Origin: Trichobilharzia szidati
Taxonomy: Eukaryota; Platyhelminthes; Trematoda; Strigeidida; Schistosomatidae
Assembly (NCBI GenBank): GCA_944472155.2
Contig: OX235273.1
Coordinates: 35,623,204 to 35,687,203, forward strand
DNA: 64,000 nt
Reading direction: 5' to 3'
The notes below the pieces were generated by a model that did not search any database, was not told the DNA's origin, and saw only the letters and a list, made by a program, of their open reading frames with translations. Shown here in pieces: positions 30,731 to 42,609 of this stretch (positions within the stretch are counted from its first letter, which is position 1; each line of letters opens with the position of its first letter). Both the position numbers and the translations under genes were made by a program.

Positions 30731-31611
30731 AATCTCTTTTCTTCTGATGTTGATGCGAAAGAGACAAAAGCGTGCAAAACAGATTGTTTTGTTTTTTTGT
30801 TGTTGTTTTCTCCTGTCTGATTTCTTCTCATCTAATACAGTCAATCAATTATTAACTAACTGCCTACTGTTTTTTACGCGCTTTCAAAAAGTGTGAGAGA
30901 AAAAGTGCAAATTGTGAGAGAATAAATAATGCGATAATAAGAAAGAAAATTTAATGAATTTTCTTTAGTTTCAGTTTTATTCTCGCTACCTCTAAAATCC
31001 AGAAATACGAATAAAAAAATAAGATAAGAAGTATTTACCAATGCGCATAGACAGACAGCCAGGCAGGTGGGCTAGCTGGCTGTCTGGCTGGCTGGCATAC
31101 CATAAAACGTAGTCAAAAGACAACGAAACAGTTTACCGCTAACTAAAATCGCCTACTGAGGATGTCTACTTTTTTATTTACATATTTTTATATCTGACTT
31201 TAAATGAAAGAAACTTGCGTTTCTGAAAAAATAAATCTCTAGTTTCAAGTGAAACTGGTCTGTATTTGACGTGTAGACTCCATGTATATATAATTCAAGG
31301 TGCCACTTAATAGTGTTTTTTGAGAAGCCCAGGGAAAATCAGTGGGAACATTAATGAAGAATGCAAGAAGAGAGGTTGAGTTATGCGATCAGAAAGTCTT
31401 GACTTCCTTATTCAAAAAATAAGACATAATATGATTTTTAGAAATCAATAAGATATGAGACGATTCACAAAGATTTGAAGAGAAACTTGGATGAAAATGG
31501 GCAATATTCGATATATATATATTTCGTATCAAAGTGTCACCAATATTACAAGAATCGTTGGACTGATTCAATCCGTGCATGTCTTCTTCATGCCTGAAAC
31601 CAAAGTTAACA
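30731..31611. other. Unassigned
   Basis: Contains a CTGG/CCAG-rich quasi-palindrome near 31048-31095. No coding region recognised. Confidence 0.35.
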
Positions 31612-32095
31612 GTGTGATCCCGGTGGAAGCGTACTGATGAAGAGTCCAAAACTAGGACGAAACAGCTGTCCAGTACTCCCAGTTAGTTTCCAATGGTTCT
31701 CTAATTGATGTCAGCTCATGATGAAAATCCTGTAACCAATCAAATCCCTACAAACCAACACTTGAATATCAATGAGATGCTCACTAGCGACTTGCCCTAT
31801 TCAGGTAGGTGGTTACCTGGGGTTTTAGTGGGAAGTCGTGACCATTAGGGTGCAGCAGGTCGGGTGTGACGACAAATACTCGCCGAAGACATTGGCTAGG
31901 GGTCACGCTATGTCGTGAATTGGCAGAAGTTAGAATTCATGGGCCATTGGGTCGGGTCCCAGTGGCTTAATGGTATACGAAATTGCCTTGTAACCAGAAG
32001 GTCCTGGGTTCGAACCCCGGTGGGTGCGAACTGCTGAAGAGTCCCAGGTTTTCCAATGGTTCTCTAACTGATGTCAGCTCATGATGAAAATCCTG
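31612..32095 (+). mobile_element. H1 tandem (over-unit-length) insertion
   Basis: Begins in a hammerhead (31631-31676), runs through the H1 3' end (ACAAACCAACACTTG), immediately into the 5' region of a second unit, its tRNA-like head (B box GGTTCGAACCCC) and a second hammerhead start at about 32032, then the 3' end again. The second ribozyme has lost ~31 bp between two TCCC strings. GTTAACA occurs at both outer flanks. Confidence 0.8.
31631..31676 (+). ncRNA. H1 hammerhead, C3 changed
   Basis: Stem I GTACTG/CAGTAC is perfect; stem II GTCC/GGAC; GAAA present; triplet GTC ends at 31670. The core is ATGAAGA (C3 to A), which creates CTGATGA in a register shifted by three bases. Confidence 0.75.
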
Positions 32096-32640
32096 TTAAC
32101 ACTAGAACATTTAGAGGGATCCAGAGCAGGACTTTTTGAATAAGATGATTATTTAACCTCCGATAGGAAAGTACTCATATCAGAAAAATCTAATTCAGAA
32201 ACAACTGGGACAGAAATTATCAGATCATCATTATATTTAATGAAACTGGCTTTAGAAGAAAGAAATGGAGAAAGTTCATCACCTTGAGGCCCATCGGCTT
32301 CAGTCATCAGTCAAGTGGAAGGCTTTCCGTTAAAGACATTGTAGAAAGGCTTTCAACATAGATTTCTTTTTCATTAGTACACATTGGTAATGAGTAAATG
32401 TGACATTGCTAATAGTACCTAACTTGAAGAGTAATATTCAATGAAGTAGACGATGTGAACACCAGAACACAGTGACATTTGGTAGCAGAATTAACGATAA
32501 ATATCTATGATATATTTGAACTCCACATCACTATATACAAATATACCTCTGATTCAAACGGTGAACTATGTATGCGAACGAATAAACAAAAAGTCAATAA
32601 ATATTAAGATCCTAGAAGAAATCCTTGAAAAAATCAATAA
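32096..32640. other. Unassigned, possibly upstream Penelope RT debris
   Basis: No readable motif. The position just upstream of a Penelope RT piece suggests the decayed N-terminal part. Confidence 0.3.
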
Positions 32641-32965
32641 TAAAGTGTATCAAGAATGTATATTTCAAATTTGATGGCAAATTCTACAGACACGTGTATG
32701 TGGTGGTAATAGGTAGCCAGTTGAAAATGACATAGACAGGTTCACAGTAATAGCTCAGTTCAATAAGATACATCCACCTATCATATCCACATGTGAAGAA
32801 CAATCCCAAAGGAAAATTGCCTTCTTGGCTAACCTTCTCATAAGAAGACCAGATGGTAATATAAAAAGAAATGTGCATAAGAAAAGTACATAGATAGGAT
32901 GATATACACATTTCAATAGCTTTGTTAATTTTCAGTACAAAGGAGATTTGCTAAGGACAGTTGGC
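32641..32965 (+). pseudogene. Penelope RT C-terminal fragment
   Basis: One frame reads QFNKIHPPI, KIAFLANLLIRRPDGN and NVHKKST, then a stop, then YTHFNSFVNFQYKGDLLRTV. This is the Penelope segment just after the palm (FLDVLL, RKPT, QYTHFNS). Several stops. Confidence 0.75.
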
Positions 32966-33084
32966 CTATTGCTGCTTATATCAGCCGTTGCCTAAGGAAC
33001 TTAGTTTTTCATGCTCAGGAATATCTGCCAGTGTGGCTAAGTAGTGGGGTAGTAAAAATCATCAACACAGTGAAACTAAAATAA

Positions 33085-34120
33085 GATTTAATAAGCAAGT
33101 TGAGTGACGTAATCTAATTGGCGGAGTTGAGGAAAGCTCAACTAAAATTGAATTTGAACAAAATTCAAGTTAACAACAGTGGTAATAAGCGGTAGAGATT
33201 CAACAAGGGATGGGGGAAGAAAGTATAAAATTAGGAATTAAGCAATCGTAACCAGTAGAGTATAGCAGGTTGAAGGTGAGGACAGTTACATTGCGAAGTG
33301 GTTGCGCTCCATCGTGAATTAGCAGAAGTTAGAATTCACGGAGTGGCTGGCCATTGGATGGGGTCCCAGTGAGTGGCTTAATGGTCTACGAGCTAGCTCG
33401 CTAGCCTCGAAACCCTGGGGGTGCGTACTATGAAGAGTCTCAAACTAGGACGAAACAGCTGTTCAGTACTCCCAGCCGGTTTTCCAGTGGTTCTCTAACC
33501 GATGTCAGCTCAGGATGAAATCCTGTAACTAATCACTCAAATCCCTACAAACCAGTACTTGAAAAATTACGTATTTGGTGTTAAAATAGGTCAGGTCCAC
33601 TGTAGATTTAATGACTGAACGAAATTCTTTTGTATGCACAGTTCAGGTTTTAACAGGTGAATCACCATTGCTTCTGCGGTTTGAAGACGTTTGATTCGTA
33701 CTCTTTTGGCAAGATTTCCACGTATTCTGTAAATGACTTCGAAGTTACTTTGTGGGTTTCCTTGGTGTCCTGATTCGACCAGGTGTTCGCAGAATAGAGC
33801 TTCGGGGAGACCTATTTTCTCCATGAGGGTAAGTCTTCGATGATACGTTTGGATAGAAAACGCTAGATACTGCTGACATACCCAGCTTCACACGAGCAGG
33901 TGAAGTGGTAGATGCAACATTGATGAGGCCGACAGTGGTAGCTTATCCTTCACGTTCATACGAATCATTGGTTTCGTAGAGAAGGTTAGCTGGAGTTCAG
34001 CAGCGAAGAAGGTTTTCTTCAGTGAGCGTTACAGGCGGTTTCTCAGTATATCTGCCGATGAGTATCCATTGAATTGTTGATTCGATTTTAGATGGCCTGG
34101 TCCGAACAAGCCATAAAACA
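33085..34120 (-). pseudogene. PLE-A 3' part with an H1 insertion
   Basis: The endonuclease C-terminal half is open at 33591-33824: EHLVESGHQGNPQ, FEVIYRIRGNLA, AEAMVIHLLKP and QKNFVQSLNLQW. The N-terminal half and linker (33825-34120) are frameshifted but recognisable. The 3' region (33085-33225) resembles 29535-29765. H1 is inserted at 33240-33562. Confidence 0.78.
33240..33562 (+). mobile_element. H1 single unit inserted in PLE-A
   Basis: Flanks AAAATTAGGAATT (33227-33239) and AAAATTACGTATT (33563-33575) agree at 10 of 13. It has the tRNA-like head, a mutated B box, a hammerhead with the 5' core base lost (ACTATGAAGAG near 33427) and the full 3' end. Confidence 0.75.
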
Positions 34121-34574
34121 GTCACATAAGAATCTTTGCCCATCATCTACTGGGCTACGAATAAGTTCCCAAAGCCGTCTAGATACTAGATACTCTAAAC
34201 AGCAGAAGACATTTCAATCAGCTTTAAACAATCCGGTTTCCACCTATAAAAGAAACAATTGCAGAGGCTAATGATTTTCAGACCAATTGTAAAATCCATG
34301 AATTCTGTATTATTTTTCCTAACTTATCTGATATTCAGTTAAGTGTTATATTCATGCATATTATCACATGTTTTGAACTGTAATCAACTGATCTAATTAA
34401 TTCAATGTAATCTGGAAAAAAACTTTAATATTGTTAACAAAAATAATTCTTTAGCTATCATGGATTCCCACAACTGTAGAACCTGATGAACGAAGTGTTA
34501 TCCAACACAAGGTATTCTTTCTTCATTAATCTCAATATTTTGAAATTTGTAATTTATGTTTATTTTATTCCTTA
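34121..34574. other. Unassigned
   Basis: AT-rich; nothing recognised. Confidence 0.35.
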
Positions 34575-34800
34575 GGGTTCCCAGTGGAACTTGGGGCCAG
34601 AAGCTAGAGGCTTGAAGTCGGGGTGGCAGTGGTGTTTATATTTACGGGATGATGGGGTTGCTAACCTCATACCCAACGTTCCTCCCTCTTTACCAGACTT
34701 ATTAGTGGCTTAGCAAGGTGGAAAAGTGCGTCGACCGGCGATCGAATCCAGAAGCACCTGCGTGGTTAGCGAGCATTCTAACTCTGTGCCACCGACGCAC
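34575..34800 (-). mobile_element. tRNA-headed SINE with RTE-like tail (copy 4)
   Basis: Minus-strand head with B box near GGATTCGATCG, body phrase AAAGAGGGAGG, and a tail with CAAGTTCCACTGGGAACC. Older and more mutated than copies 1-3. Confidence 0.7.
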
Positions 34801-35440
34801 AGAAATGTTTTATAACAGGCATCTTTAATTAGACAAAATACAAACTCCTTACACCGAAACTTTAACTACTTTTGTCTTCATTTGACGCTTTTTACACAGC
34901 TTTACAATGATCTTCATTCCTCCTCTTTTGCAAATGATTCTCACAGAAGACTGTAAAAACAACATACTACTTACAAACTCATTGTGAGTAGTACACGTCG
35001 TGAGATTGACATTACTAAAACGTTAAAGATTTTCAGACAAAAACTGCAGAATCAATCGATGATGTTAATCACTTCTGGTCTGAGTCACTTAGTTATCTAA
35101 CTAGCGTCATCTTGTTGTTAAGAATGTTTAATTGGCGATTCGTAGCAACACGATTCAAAATCTTTTATAATTGGAAATATATGTAGCCACTTATTGTCAT
35201 CTTCTGGAATTCTAAAATCTCTAGTAGACTTTATCCAATTATTTCCTTTATTACATTCATTTTTGTCCATTATGTAGTATCATCACGTCGTAGAAGGTGT
35301 TGCAGCAACCTATATGAAGTTCTATATTGATTCATGAGTCAGTCAGTATCTGTGACCTGAAAGAAAAATCATCTTCTTGTATGAATTTCAAGCCTTCAAT
35401 GTTAGAGTACGAGTTAAACACCTAACTACGCTCAATACTC
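34801..35440. other. Unassigned
   Basis: AT-rich; nothing recognised. Confidence 0.35.
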
Positions 35441-35730
35441 AAAGATGGCAGATCAGCAAAGGATCTCGATGACAACAAGCAGGACCGATTGTGAAACAAA
35501 TAGGCAGGAAGAAATGGAGATGGATTGGACATACTCTGAGGAAACCATCAAGTGAGTGACATCACTAGACAAGCCATCGCTGAATGGAACCGTCTGAGCA
35601 TGTGAAGAGAGTGAACATGTGGCAGACTTGGAGCCAGGTGAAAACTCTAGCAGAGAACCGAACTCAATGGAGACGCACGGCTGAAGCCCTATGTTCCTCT
35701 AGGAATTAAAGGAGACAATAATAATAATAC
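35441..35730 (+). mobile_element. RTE LINE 3' end
   Basis: Pieces of GRNGDGLDIL-type shadow frames and the true frame ([17 protein letters not shown], TRQAIAEWN) lead to GAAGCCCTATGTTCCTCTAG, then an AATAAT tail at 35715. 5'-truncated. Confidence 0.7.
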
Positions 35731-36117
35731 TGTAATATAAACTAAGTGACCTCTTAGATGAATCTGTTTACTAGATCGATAGCAGCCTATAGAACAATCG
35801 ACCTTAGTTAAGTGATAACCCACGGTGTTTAAATATCTGAAGTATTCATCATTATAATTATTCATTTTTGCATTCTTAGTGGAGTATAAAGCTTCCATAG
35901 CAAATCTTCATTGTACTGAGTACTTCATGACGACATTATTCATAAGGATTCAATTTTAAATAATTACTGGTATTGAACATTGAAATCAAGTGTATCATGT
36001 TGTTTTTCTCAACAACCCAAGCTTTGTTGTTATTATTACTATTATTTCGCTGGTATTCTTTGTTTGCCTAATCAATATTCATGTATTAACAAACATTTTT
36101 TAAGAGAATTTTTCTAC
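35731..36117. other. Unassigned
   Basis: No recognisable feature. Confidence 0.35.
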
Positions 36118-36290
36118 ATCTTGACGGAGACATGTTTTTTGAAGTGACTTTTTGCTTGTTTGTTTGTTTGATGGTTTGTTTTTCTTGTGAAAACTTAGCA
36201 GAATGACATCATCCCCTATCTGATTCTCATAACTGATGAAACCGGGTATTGCGTTTGGAATAAAGCAAATTATTATTATTATTAGTTTGA
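36118..36290 (+). mobile_element. CR1 3' UTR tail only
   Basis: Ends GTTTGGAATAAAGCAAATTA and ATT repeats, the same terminus as the CR1 copies at 8580 and 47268. No ORF remains; an extreme 5' truncation. Confidence 0.65.
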
Positions 36291-36299
36291 TTACTTTCT

Positions 36300-36530
36300 A
36301 AAGAAGATTTAATCATAAGACGGTGACAGTATATGTCATAAACTGACTCAGGTTGGAATTTGAATAGATGGCTAGATGATTAACGGGCTCGCCTTTCAAT
36401 CTAAATATCTTTTTGAGTGGATAGTGAGTGCCTACTGTTGAAGAGTCCCGAGCTAGGACGAAACAGATGTCCAATGCTGTTTGGTTCTTAATGATTCTCT
36501 AGCTGATGTGGATCAGAGACACATTGAAAC
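36300..36530 (+). mobile_element. H1 repeat, decayed plus unit
   Basis: tRNA-like head without a clear B box, then GTTGAAGAGTCCCGAGCTAG and GACGAAACAGATGTCC: a hammerhead with C3 changed to T. Truncated soon after. Confidence 0.6.
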
Positions 36531-36743
36531 CATTGTAAAAAACAAGTCATTTATTGATTCAGTCTTTTAGTGGGAAATAATTTAAATGAGAGGGGTGAAC
36601 ATAAATTTAATTTGTAATACTTTTAAATCAACATCAGCATTTATTTTATTATCTTTGGTTTTTGTAAGGATTTAGTTTCATTGGTTGGAGGATTTCATTA
36701 TGAGCTGACATCAGTTAGAGAACCATTGGAAAACCAGCTAGGA

Positions 36744-36792
36744 GTACTGGACAGCTACTTCGTCAGCCTAATTTGTGACTCTTCAGAAGTAC
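36744..36792 (-). ncRNA. H1 hammerhead with A15.1 changed to G
   Basis: Core CTGAAGA intact; stem I five of six pairs; stem II GTC/GAC; the 3' core is GAAG instead of GAAA; triplet GTC. Confidence 0.7.
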
Positions 36793-36991
36793 GCACCCAC
36801 CTCCAGGCTTCGAACCCAGGACCTTCTGGTTACAAGGCAAGCTAGCTCGTAGACCATTAATCCAGTGTGACCAGATCCAGTGGCCAGCCAGCCCATGAAT
36901 TCCAAGTTCTGCCAATATAGGATATAGCGCAACCGCTTCGCAATGTCTTCTTTGATGAGCTGCTGCTTCACTTTCGAACCGCAGTGGGTGC

Positions 36992-37037
36992 GTGCTGCTG
37001 AAGAGTCACAAACTAGGACGAAGCAGCTGTCTAGTAC
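36992..37037 (+). ncRNA. H1 hammerhead with A15.1 changed to G
   Basis: CTGAAGA at 36998-37004; stem I GTGCTG/TAGTAC pairs fully with two G-U wobbles; GAAG at 37020-37023; GTC ends at 37031. Stem I is kept by compensating wobbles. Confidence 0.72.
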
Positions 37038-37384
37038 TCCCAGCTAGTTTTCCATTGGTTCTCTAACTGATGTCAGCTCATGATGAAATCCTCCAGCATA
37101 TGATTAGTCATAAAGGTATGGAAACTAATCGTCATTATTAGTATTATTATCACTAATATTGTTCTTTCCGATGAAGTCATCAACTAGGCTGTATATTCGT
37201 GAATACACAGCGAAACGTTGAGGAAGTTTCAGATCTATTCCCAGGCGAGAGTCAAATTATGACGAATGACAGCATAACAAATAGGGATTAAAAACGTGAT
37301 AACAAGCAAGATAAACACGAAGCTCGGTTCAAAAACATAACCAGATAAATAGTTATTGAGGAAATTGACAGTTTAAGATGGCCA

Positions 37385-37760
37385 TGGTAAGGATAAAGGT
37401 TGGAAGTATTTCTTTTGAATACATAGCATGGGCTTGAACTTTAGGATCGCTAGTGCCTCAGCTATGCCCAGATGCCTTGTTCTGACACCATCTGACAGGT
37501 TTCATCGGATCTTTTATGTGACTATGTAGGACTTATCAAATGGAGCTGAGTATCCTGGGTTCACCAGATGTTCTGTTACCGAGCTATAATCACACCTATA
37601 TTCTCCTTTCGCTAGACAGTTTGAATAGTATTCTTGAGCACATTTTATAAGCGGACTCATGGTATGGTCGATCTACTCAGCTCCATAAGAACAAGTGAAT
37701 TGATATGTGCATACTGATGTAGCCCAATGCGACAGTTTGTCTTTCACATGCTAGCAATAG
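37385..37760 (-). pseudogene. PLE-A endonuclease, degenerate
   Basis: The frame reads VKDKLSHWATS, CTYQFTCSYGAE, a stop, IDHTMSPLIKCAQEYYSN, VTEHLVNPGYSAP, then AEALAILKFKPMLCIQKKY and FQPLSLPWP, with two stops. Of the GIY-YIG signature only the CTYQ part remains. Confidence 0.8.
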
Positions 37761-37964
37761 TTCAATGGAAAAATTTTTGGAATATCTCTCCTGAACGCTC
37801 TAATCAAATATTTACTTTATGTGACGTTTCAACAGTAATTATTATCGTTTTTATCCAAGACTGTATAGCATTATTTTGACATTTGCATATCATGTATCGA
37901 CTTGATCCTTATTAATTGTCTTTATCCTTGTTTAATCCTTAACTTTGATGCTTTCCTTTGTGTA

Positions 37965-38310
37965 TTTAATTGAATTTTAGATTTTCCCAAAGTGCTCGGT
38001 CTCAGGTTGACATGTCGACTTCTTGTGCAGATGCTTCGACGATGTCTGGGCATTAATTAGAGGTTAACTGGTGGATGGTGACTAGCAGTGGAATCCAGGA
38101 TGAGCATTTCGTCCTGTTACCCGTTACACAAGAGGTGGCTCTCGTGGCCAAGTGGTCTAGTGGATAACGCTTTGGCGTTTGAAACTATGGGCACTGTGTT
38201 CGAGCCTCGGTGGGAACGTCATCACTCACTGGGGAATGCGGGTACATCTAGCTGGCGAGTATCAAATAGAATGAAGTGCGCATTCTGGATTCCACGGCAC
38301 CAATTAACTT
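37965..38310 (+). mobile_element. Sm-alpha-like (H2) insertion with an inverted partial unit
   Basis: Leader (AATTGAATTTTAGATTTTCC, TGCTCGGTCTCAGG) to about 38065, then a short minus-strand piece (ACTAGCAGTGGAATCCAGG, ATTTCGTCCT) that is the 3' half of an H2 hammerhead, then a plus unit with A box TGGTCTAGTGG, B box GTTCGAGCCTC and a decayed hammerhead (CTGGCGA, GAAG). Confidence 0.78.
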
Positions 38311-38589
38311 CTCTTCGTGGTTGTATGTACATTGATAATGTGTTGTACTATGTGATTTTGTTTGAGTGAATCAAGGTGATTCTGACCTTGGACTCTTTGC
38401 GGAAAATATTGGTGAGTGATTCTTGTAAACAGAGTTCTTGATCCCACTACTTTGGGGATATTCTACTTGATTCTAAGTACTCCTTTTGTACTTAGATGGT
38501 TGATGACACTGCTGAGGTAATTTTGAGCTTTTGATGTAATTATTGTTTAATAGATCCGCAGAATTATCCAAGAATAATCATCCTTTTGC

Positions 38590-39000
38590 TGTCGTTGGAG
38601 CGTTTCATGACTTCGCGTGTCTCAAGGAAGTTTCCCCCGCTAAACAGTAGAACAAAGAAATCGGTTTCTTCCGTTTAGACCAAAACAAGTCGGTTTCGAA
38701 CGCTACAATGGTTCTTTGGAAGAAGTATGTTTTACTGAGGGATTTCGGAAGCACTTTTCGGTGAATTTCCACCTGATTATCATTTTTGAATTCGCGATTC
38801 ACCAGCAGAATCTTTCTGGAAGTTATTTGTACCTGTTCAGCAGCTTTCTTTATTAACGAATCCTGGTGAGAAACCATTTGCCACCAAGATTCTTCAGAAA
38901 TATTGTAGCTCATCGTCAACAGATTTCTCGGTGCGTATTTTTCAGATCCTTGAGGAGAAAGAATATATGAGATTCTCCTTTCTGCTCAGAGGGACAGAAC
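38590..39000 (-). pseudogene. Penelope linker between RT and endonuclease
   Basis: The open frame (to 38605) aligns by eye with the PLE-A linker at 9700-9850: LLVNREFKNDNQVEI against LYMNLDFKGDLTSDI, then SLSKTYFFQRTIVAFETD against YLRRTFFAVSLRIVFSSR. Upstream, another frame gives SVDDELQYF and ILVANGFSPGFVNK, the usual segment before the linker. The endonuclease is missing. Divergent, perhaps another subfamily. Confidence 0.6.
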
Positions 39001-39904
39001 TTTGAAAATTAATAAATTACCAGTCTTCTATAGACTTTTCGTCGATGACTTCACTGGAAAGAAACTATCCTTTGTTGAAACAGTCTTATTTTTTGTCTAT
39101 CATCTAATGAGTATATCTTACCATATCGTCCTATAGTTATTAGTAACACTGTGGTTTGTGCTATTTAAGATAAAGCTATTTAAATAGTATGTAGGACAGT
39201 GTCTTCTGGCAAGCAATATTAATTCATCTACTTCTGATAAAGTCGATGAGGAAGGAAGGTGAATAGAAGATGAAAAGCCTGAGATAAATCTGATAAGCAT
39301 TAGAAAACAACAAACGACATGCGCTTACTACACACACACACACACACACACATTACAGATGACATTATTTACAGATCAGTGAAATCAATGTTACTGAAGT
39401 TTATCTATTTTTTCTTTATGTCAGTTGTATTTCTCCACCCACAGTCAACCGCCCCCAGTGATGAACTTATTAGATCCACCCTTGTGGTATGCAGTACTAT
39501 TTTATTATTACTAGTAATTATAGTAAGGTTTCAAATTGCATTGTATTGACCTGTCGTGTATGCATATTTGTGCGCATAAAACAGAACAATAATAACGGTA
39601 ATAATGACAGCTCTATATTACATAGTATTGTAAAATATAGTAGAGAATTCTTAGAGTATTTATAATTGCAAAATATTTCCTCTTCCAACTAACAGTCGAT
39701 AATATTTCGTGTGATAGAGTGTTGTTCCATCGGAATCATGATCCAATCATCTTGTACAACATTTCTCCTTCAGATTTGTTGAGAAGTAAATGCACAGCTT
39801 CACACTGAAAGCTGATTTTAAAAATGTGTGCTAATTCATGTAGCTATCCAAACGTATAATTGAATAATTGAAACAGTAAGAAATGGAGAAAAGTTTATAT
39901 ATTA
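39001..39904. other. Unassigned, with a CA microsatellite
   Basis: A CA repeat lies at about 39330-39352. Otherwise AT-rich, with no domain in the short frames. Confidence 0.4.
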
Positions 39905-41706
39905 TTATTATTTTCTTCAATTCCTAGAGGATCATAGGGCTTCAGCCTCATGTCTCCATTGCTTTCAGTTCTCTGCAAACGTTTTCACCTGACTCCACGC
40001 CAACATGCTTTCATCTCCTCTTCATATAACACTGACGACCGACTTGCCACTTTCCATTCGAGTTCCAACCGAGCTATAGCCTGGCATGTAATGTCGCTCA
40101 CGTGATGGTTTGTTTTCTAAGAGTATGGCCAATCCACCTGCATTTATTCCTGCATTTTTGTTGCACAGTTCGTTACTGTTGGGTTGGTTCGTTCATTGCC
40201 AGAGATCCCTGTTGCCGATCTTTTCTGGCCGGCCACCTGATCTTGAGTGGTAATGACCGAAGACAGCTGTTGATGAAATTCTGCAGTTTATTTGAAGTGC
40301 CCTTCGTGACGTGGTAGCAACTCCCTGATCCGTAGATTGGTAGCACTGACTTCACATTGGAGTTGGAAATCCGGATCTTATTTTCATGATGAGTGTGCTG
40401 TTGATCTCTACACAGACTTGAGAGAAATGAAATCTTGCTTTGATTTCCCGATCCTCGCTTTGATGACATCCTCATCAGTTCCGTCCGCCAGTAACTGAAA
40501 CAACGCTTCGCAGGTAGGCGGGTGGGTAAAGGAGTTTGCTTTCCTCAGATTCATCCCATTTATGCTGACTGTTGTCTGTTGTTGTTGCTGTTGGCCAGGA
40601 ATCTTCATCACCTCTGTTTTCTCTATGTTCACCTGAAGTCCTTCCTATCTTTGATGCTTTTTCTGCCAACTTGTTGCTTTTCACTTGCATATCTTCCAGT
40701 TTGTGGGAAATCAGACATATATCATCGGCGAAGTCCAGATCCTCCAAGTTTTTGTGTGGGTCCATTTTATGCCCGTTTCCTCATTGTCCGCTCTCTGTTG
40801 CATTATCCAGTCTACCGCATTCAAGAAAATCATTGGAGATAGTAGGCAGCTAGCTTGTCTTACTCCTGTCTTCACTTCGAAGGATTCCGTGAGTTTCCCG
40901 TTGTGGATTACTTGGCATGCAGCATTATCGTAAAACTGTTGGATGAGATGTATAATTGTTGGAGGCACCCTGTAGTGGCGAAGTAGTTGCCAGATCACCT
41001 CTCGACTGACGCTGTCCAAAGCCTTTTTGGAGCCAATGTAGTTGAGGTGGGGGGCTGACTGCCATTCCAAGCTGTGTTTAATTATAATCCGTAGTGTTGC
41101 AATTTGATCTATGCATGACTTGTTCCTCCTGAATCCAGCCTGTTCTAGTCGAAGTTCTTCATCTAGGGCGTGTTTGATTCTCTCCAGGATGATGCGGCCT
41201 AGTATTTCGCTTGGGATGGACAAGAGCATAATGCCGCTCCAGTTCTTGCATTGACTTAAGTCTCCTTTCTTTGGCAGTTTGAATAATTTGCCTTTCTTCC
41301 AATCCGCAGGTATCTTTCTCTCTTTCCACACCTTCTCCATTAGTGCTGTCATCAAGTCCGCTGATATTTCTGGGTCCATTTTCAATGCTTCTGCTGGGAT
41401 TCCGTCTGGTCCTGTTGCTTTTCCAGTTTTTAGCATCTTGATTGCCTTCAGGATTTCTATTTTCGTTGGAGGGTTGATGTCCACTGGTAGTTCAGCTTCC
41501 GCTGTTGATATTATTGGGTGGGTTGTAGGTGGCGGTCGATTAAGAAGTCTTTCGAAATGTTCAATCCAGTGTTTCCCTTGCTCCACCTCTTTGGTGATTG
41601 ACTTTCCGTTGCCATCACTCACTGGCTTAATTTGTGTTGATCTCTTCCCCGTTAGGAACCTAGTGGTTATAGTGGATGGGAATTTAGGTGTAGCACAGTG
41701 ATTTAA
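39905..41706 (-). mobile_element. RTE (SR2-like) LINE, RT and C terminus, 1.8 kb
   Basis: The longest RTE piece here. The RT frame (41715-40711) carries KTGKATGPDGIPAEALK, IPADWKKGKLFKLPKKGD, EQAGFRRNKSCIDQIATL, NYIGSKKALDSV, GVRQASCLLSPMIF and DWIM. A frameshift near 40740 leads to LEDLDFADDICLISH, the FADD catalytic box. Further shifts separate KARIGKSKQDF, RIFNSNVKSV-like, SCLRSLPLKIRWPARKD and the C terminus. It ends with an ATT-rich tail at 39905. The endonuclease half is missing; YIGSKKA replaces the usual FIDYEKAFDS, so a catalytic Asp is gone. Confidence 0.88.
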
Positions 41707-42400
41707 ACACGCCACCGTTATGGAGCATGGAATTAATACTTTAATCAGACCTTTTTATTATAATAAAGAATGAAAATAACATTGGTTATTGATTAAAGAT
41801 GCTTATTATGAATTTCATCACATCATAAATGATCAGTCCAAGTAGAAATTTAGTAGTATTTGCTTTAAACAGACGTATAAAAATGATGAATTTTTGGAGA
41901 TTTGATTAAATACAACAGAATCACTGAATTAGACAACGAAGAAAAAAAAAGAGTCCTTTTTTCCTGTGGTCAGTTCTTCATGAAGAAGATTTTAAGTTTG
42001 AACTGATGACAAGTTTTTTGTGTAATTTAACTAAATCCAATAAAGGACTTCACCAGTCACAAGTTTGATGTTTTTGTCTGATATATTCGCGTGAATCAGC
42101 ATCTTTAATATAATTGCAATGACTTTTGCTGTCTAGAGTGTTCGGTATCTAGGGCGCTTTAGTAATTCATTCTGTATTGTTTAGATGATAGAGCAAGACT
42201 CTTCAATATTAGTTTTGTGGCCTGTTTGGTTGAGATAATCTAATGTAGAACTGTTGATAGTTTTAAGTACATGTTTATTCAGCCACACTGGCAGATGTTT
42301 CCGAACACGAAAAATTAAGTTCCTATAGCAACCGGTAGTATAACTAGTTGCATAGTCTCACTTGCATTGATGGATACAATAATAGGTTGTAAAATGGAAT
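41707..42400. other. Unassigned
   Basis: AT-rich, no gene. The phrase TAAATCCAATAAAGGA near 42034 recurs as TAAATCAAATAAAGGA at 42530, hinting at a short repeat. Confidence 0.35.
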
Positions 42401-42500
42401 TAGCTTCACGGGAAGCATTCCGAATAACCTACTGAAGACTTATATCAACGGATGCCCACTTCACTCAGTATTGGAGATCAGATGGCAGGGCAGTCGGGGA
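42401..42500 (+). mobile_element. Short RTE fragment
   Basis: Resembles the RTE segment CCTTCGCTC...AAGATCAAATGG of other copies (here TTGGAGATCAGATGGCAGG). Degenerate. Confidence 0.4.
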
Positions 42501-42609
42501 GGATGATCAGTGCTTTATGCAATTTAACTAAATCAAATAAAGGATTCCAGTAGTTCAGGTTTGATGTTTTCGTCTAATATGTTTCTGTGGATCAGTGAAG
42601 TGAAGATTA

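Larger units (their letters stand above)
36653..37100. mobile_element. H1 head-to-head insertion
   Basis: A minus unit (36653 to about 36965) meets a plus unit (about 36966-37100). The outer ends are GGAGGATTTCAT and ATGAAATCCTCC, a variant shared with 13543-14105 but not with 20147-20591 or 50661-51455. Both hammerheads carry the same rare change, GAAA to GAAG. No clean target-site duplication seen. Confidence 0.78.

Noticed and set aside
37150..37225. Hammerhead with GCTGT/ACAGC hairpin and GAAAC
   Set aside because: The hairpin next to GAAAC is strong and a 5 bp stem I is possible, but the 5' core is CCGATGA and ~13 extra bases lie before the hairpin. It may be a relic; not called.
39319..39549. 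ORF beginning at a CA microsatellite
   Set aside because: Its start is a histidine-threonine run from the microsatellite and the rest has no domain.
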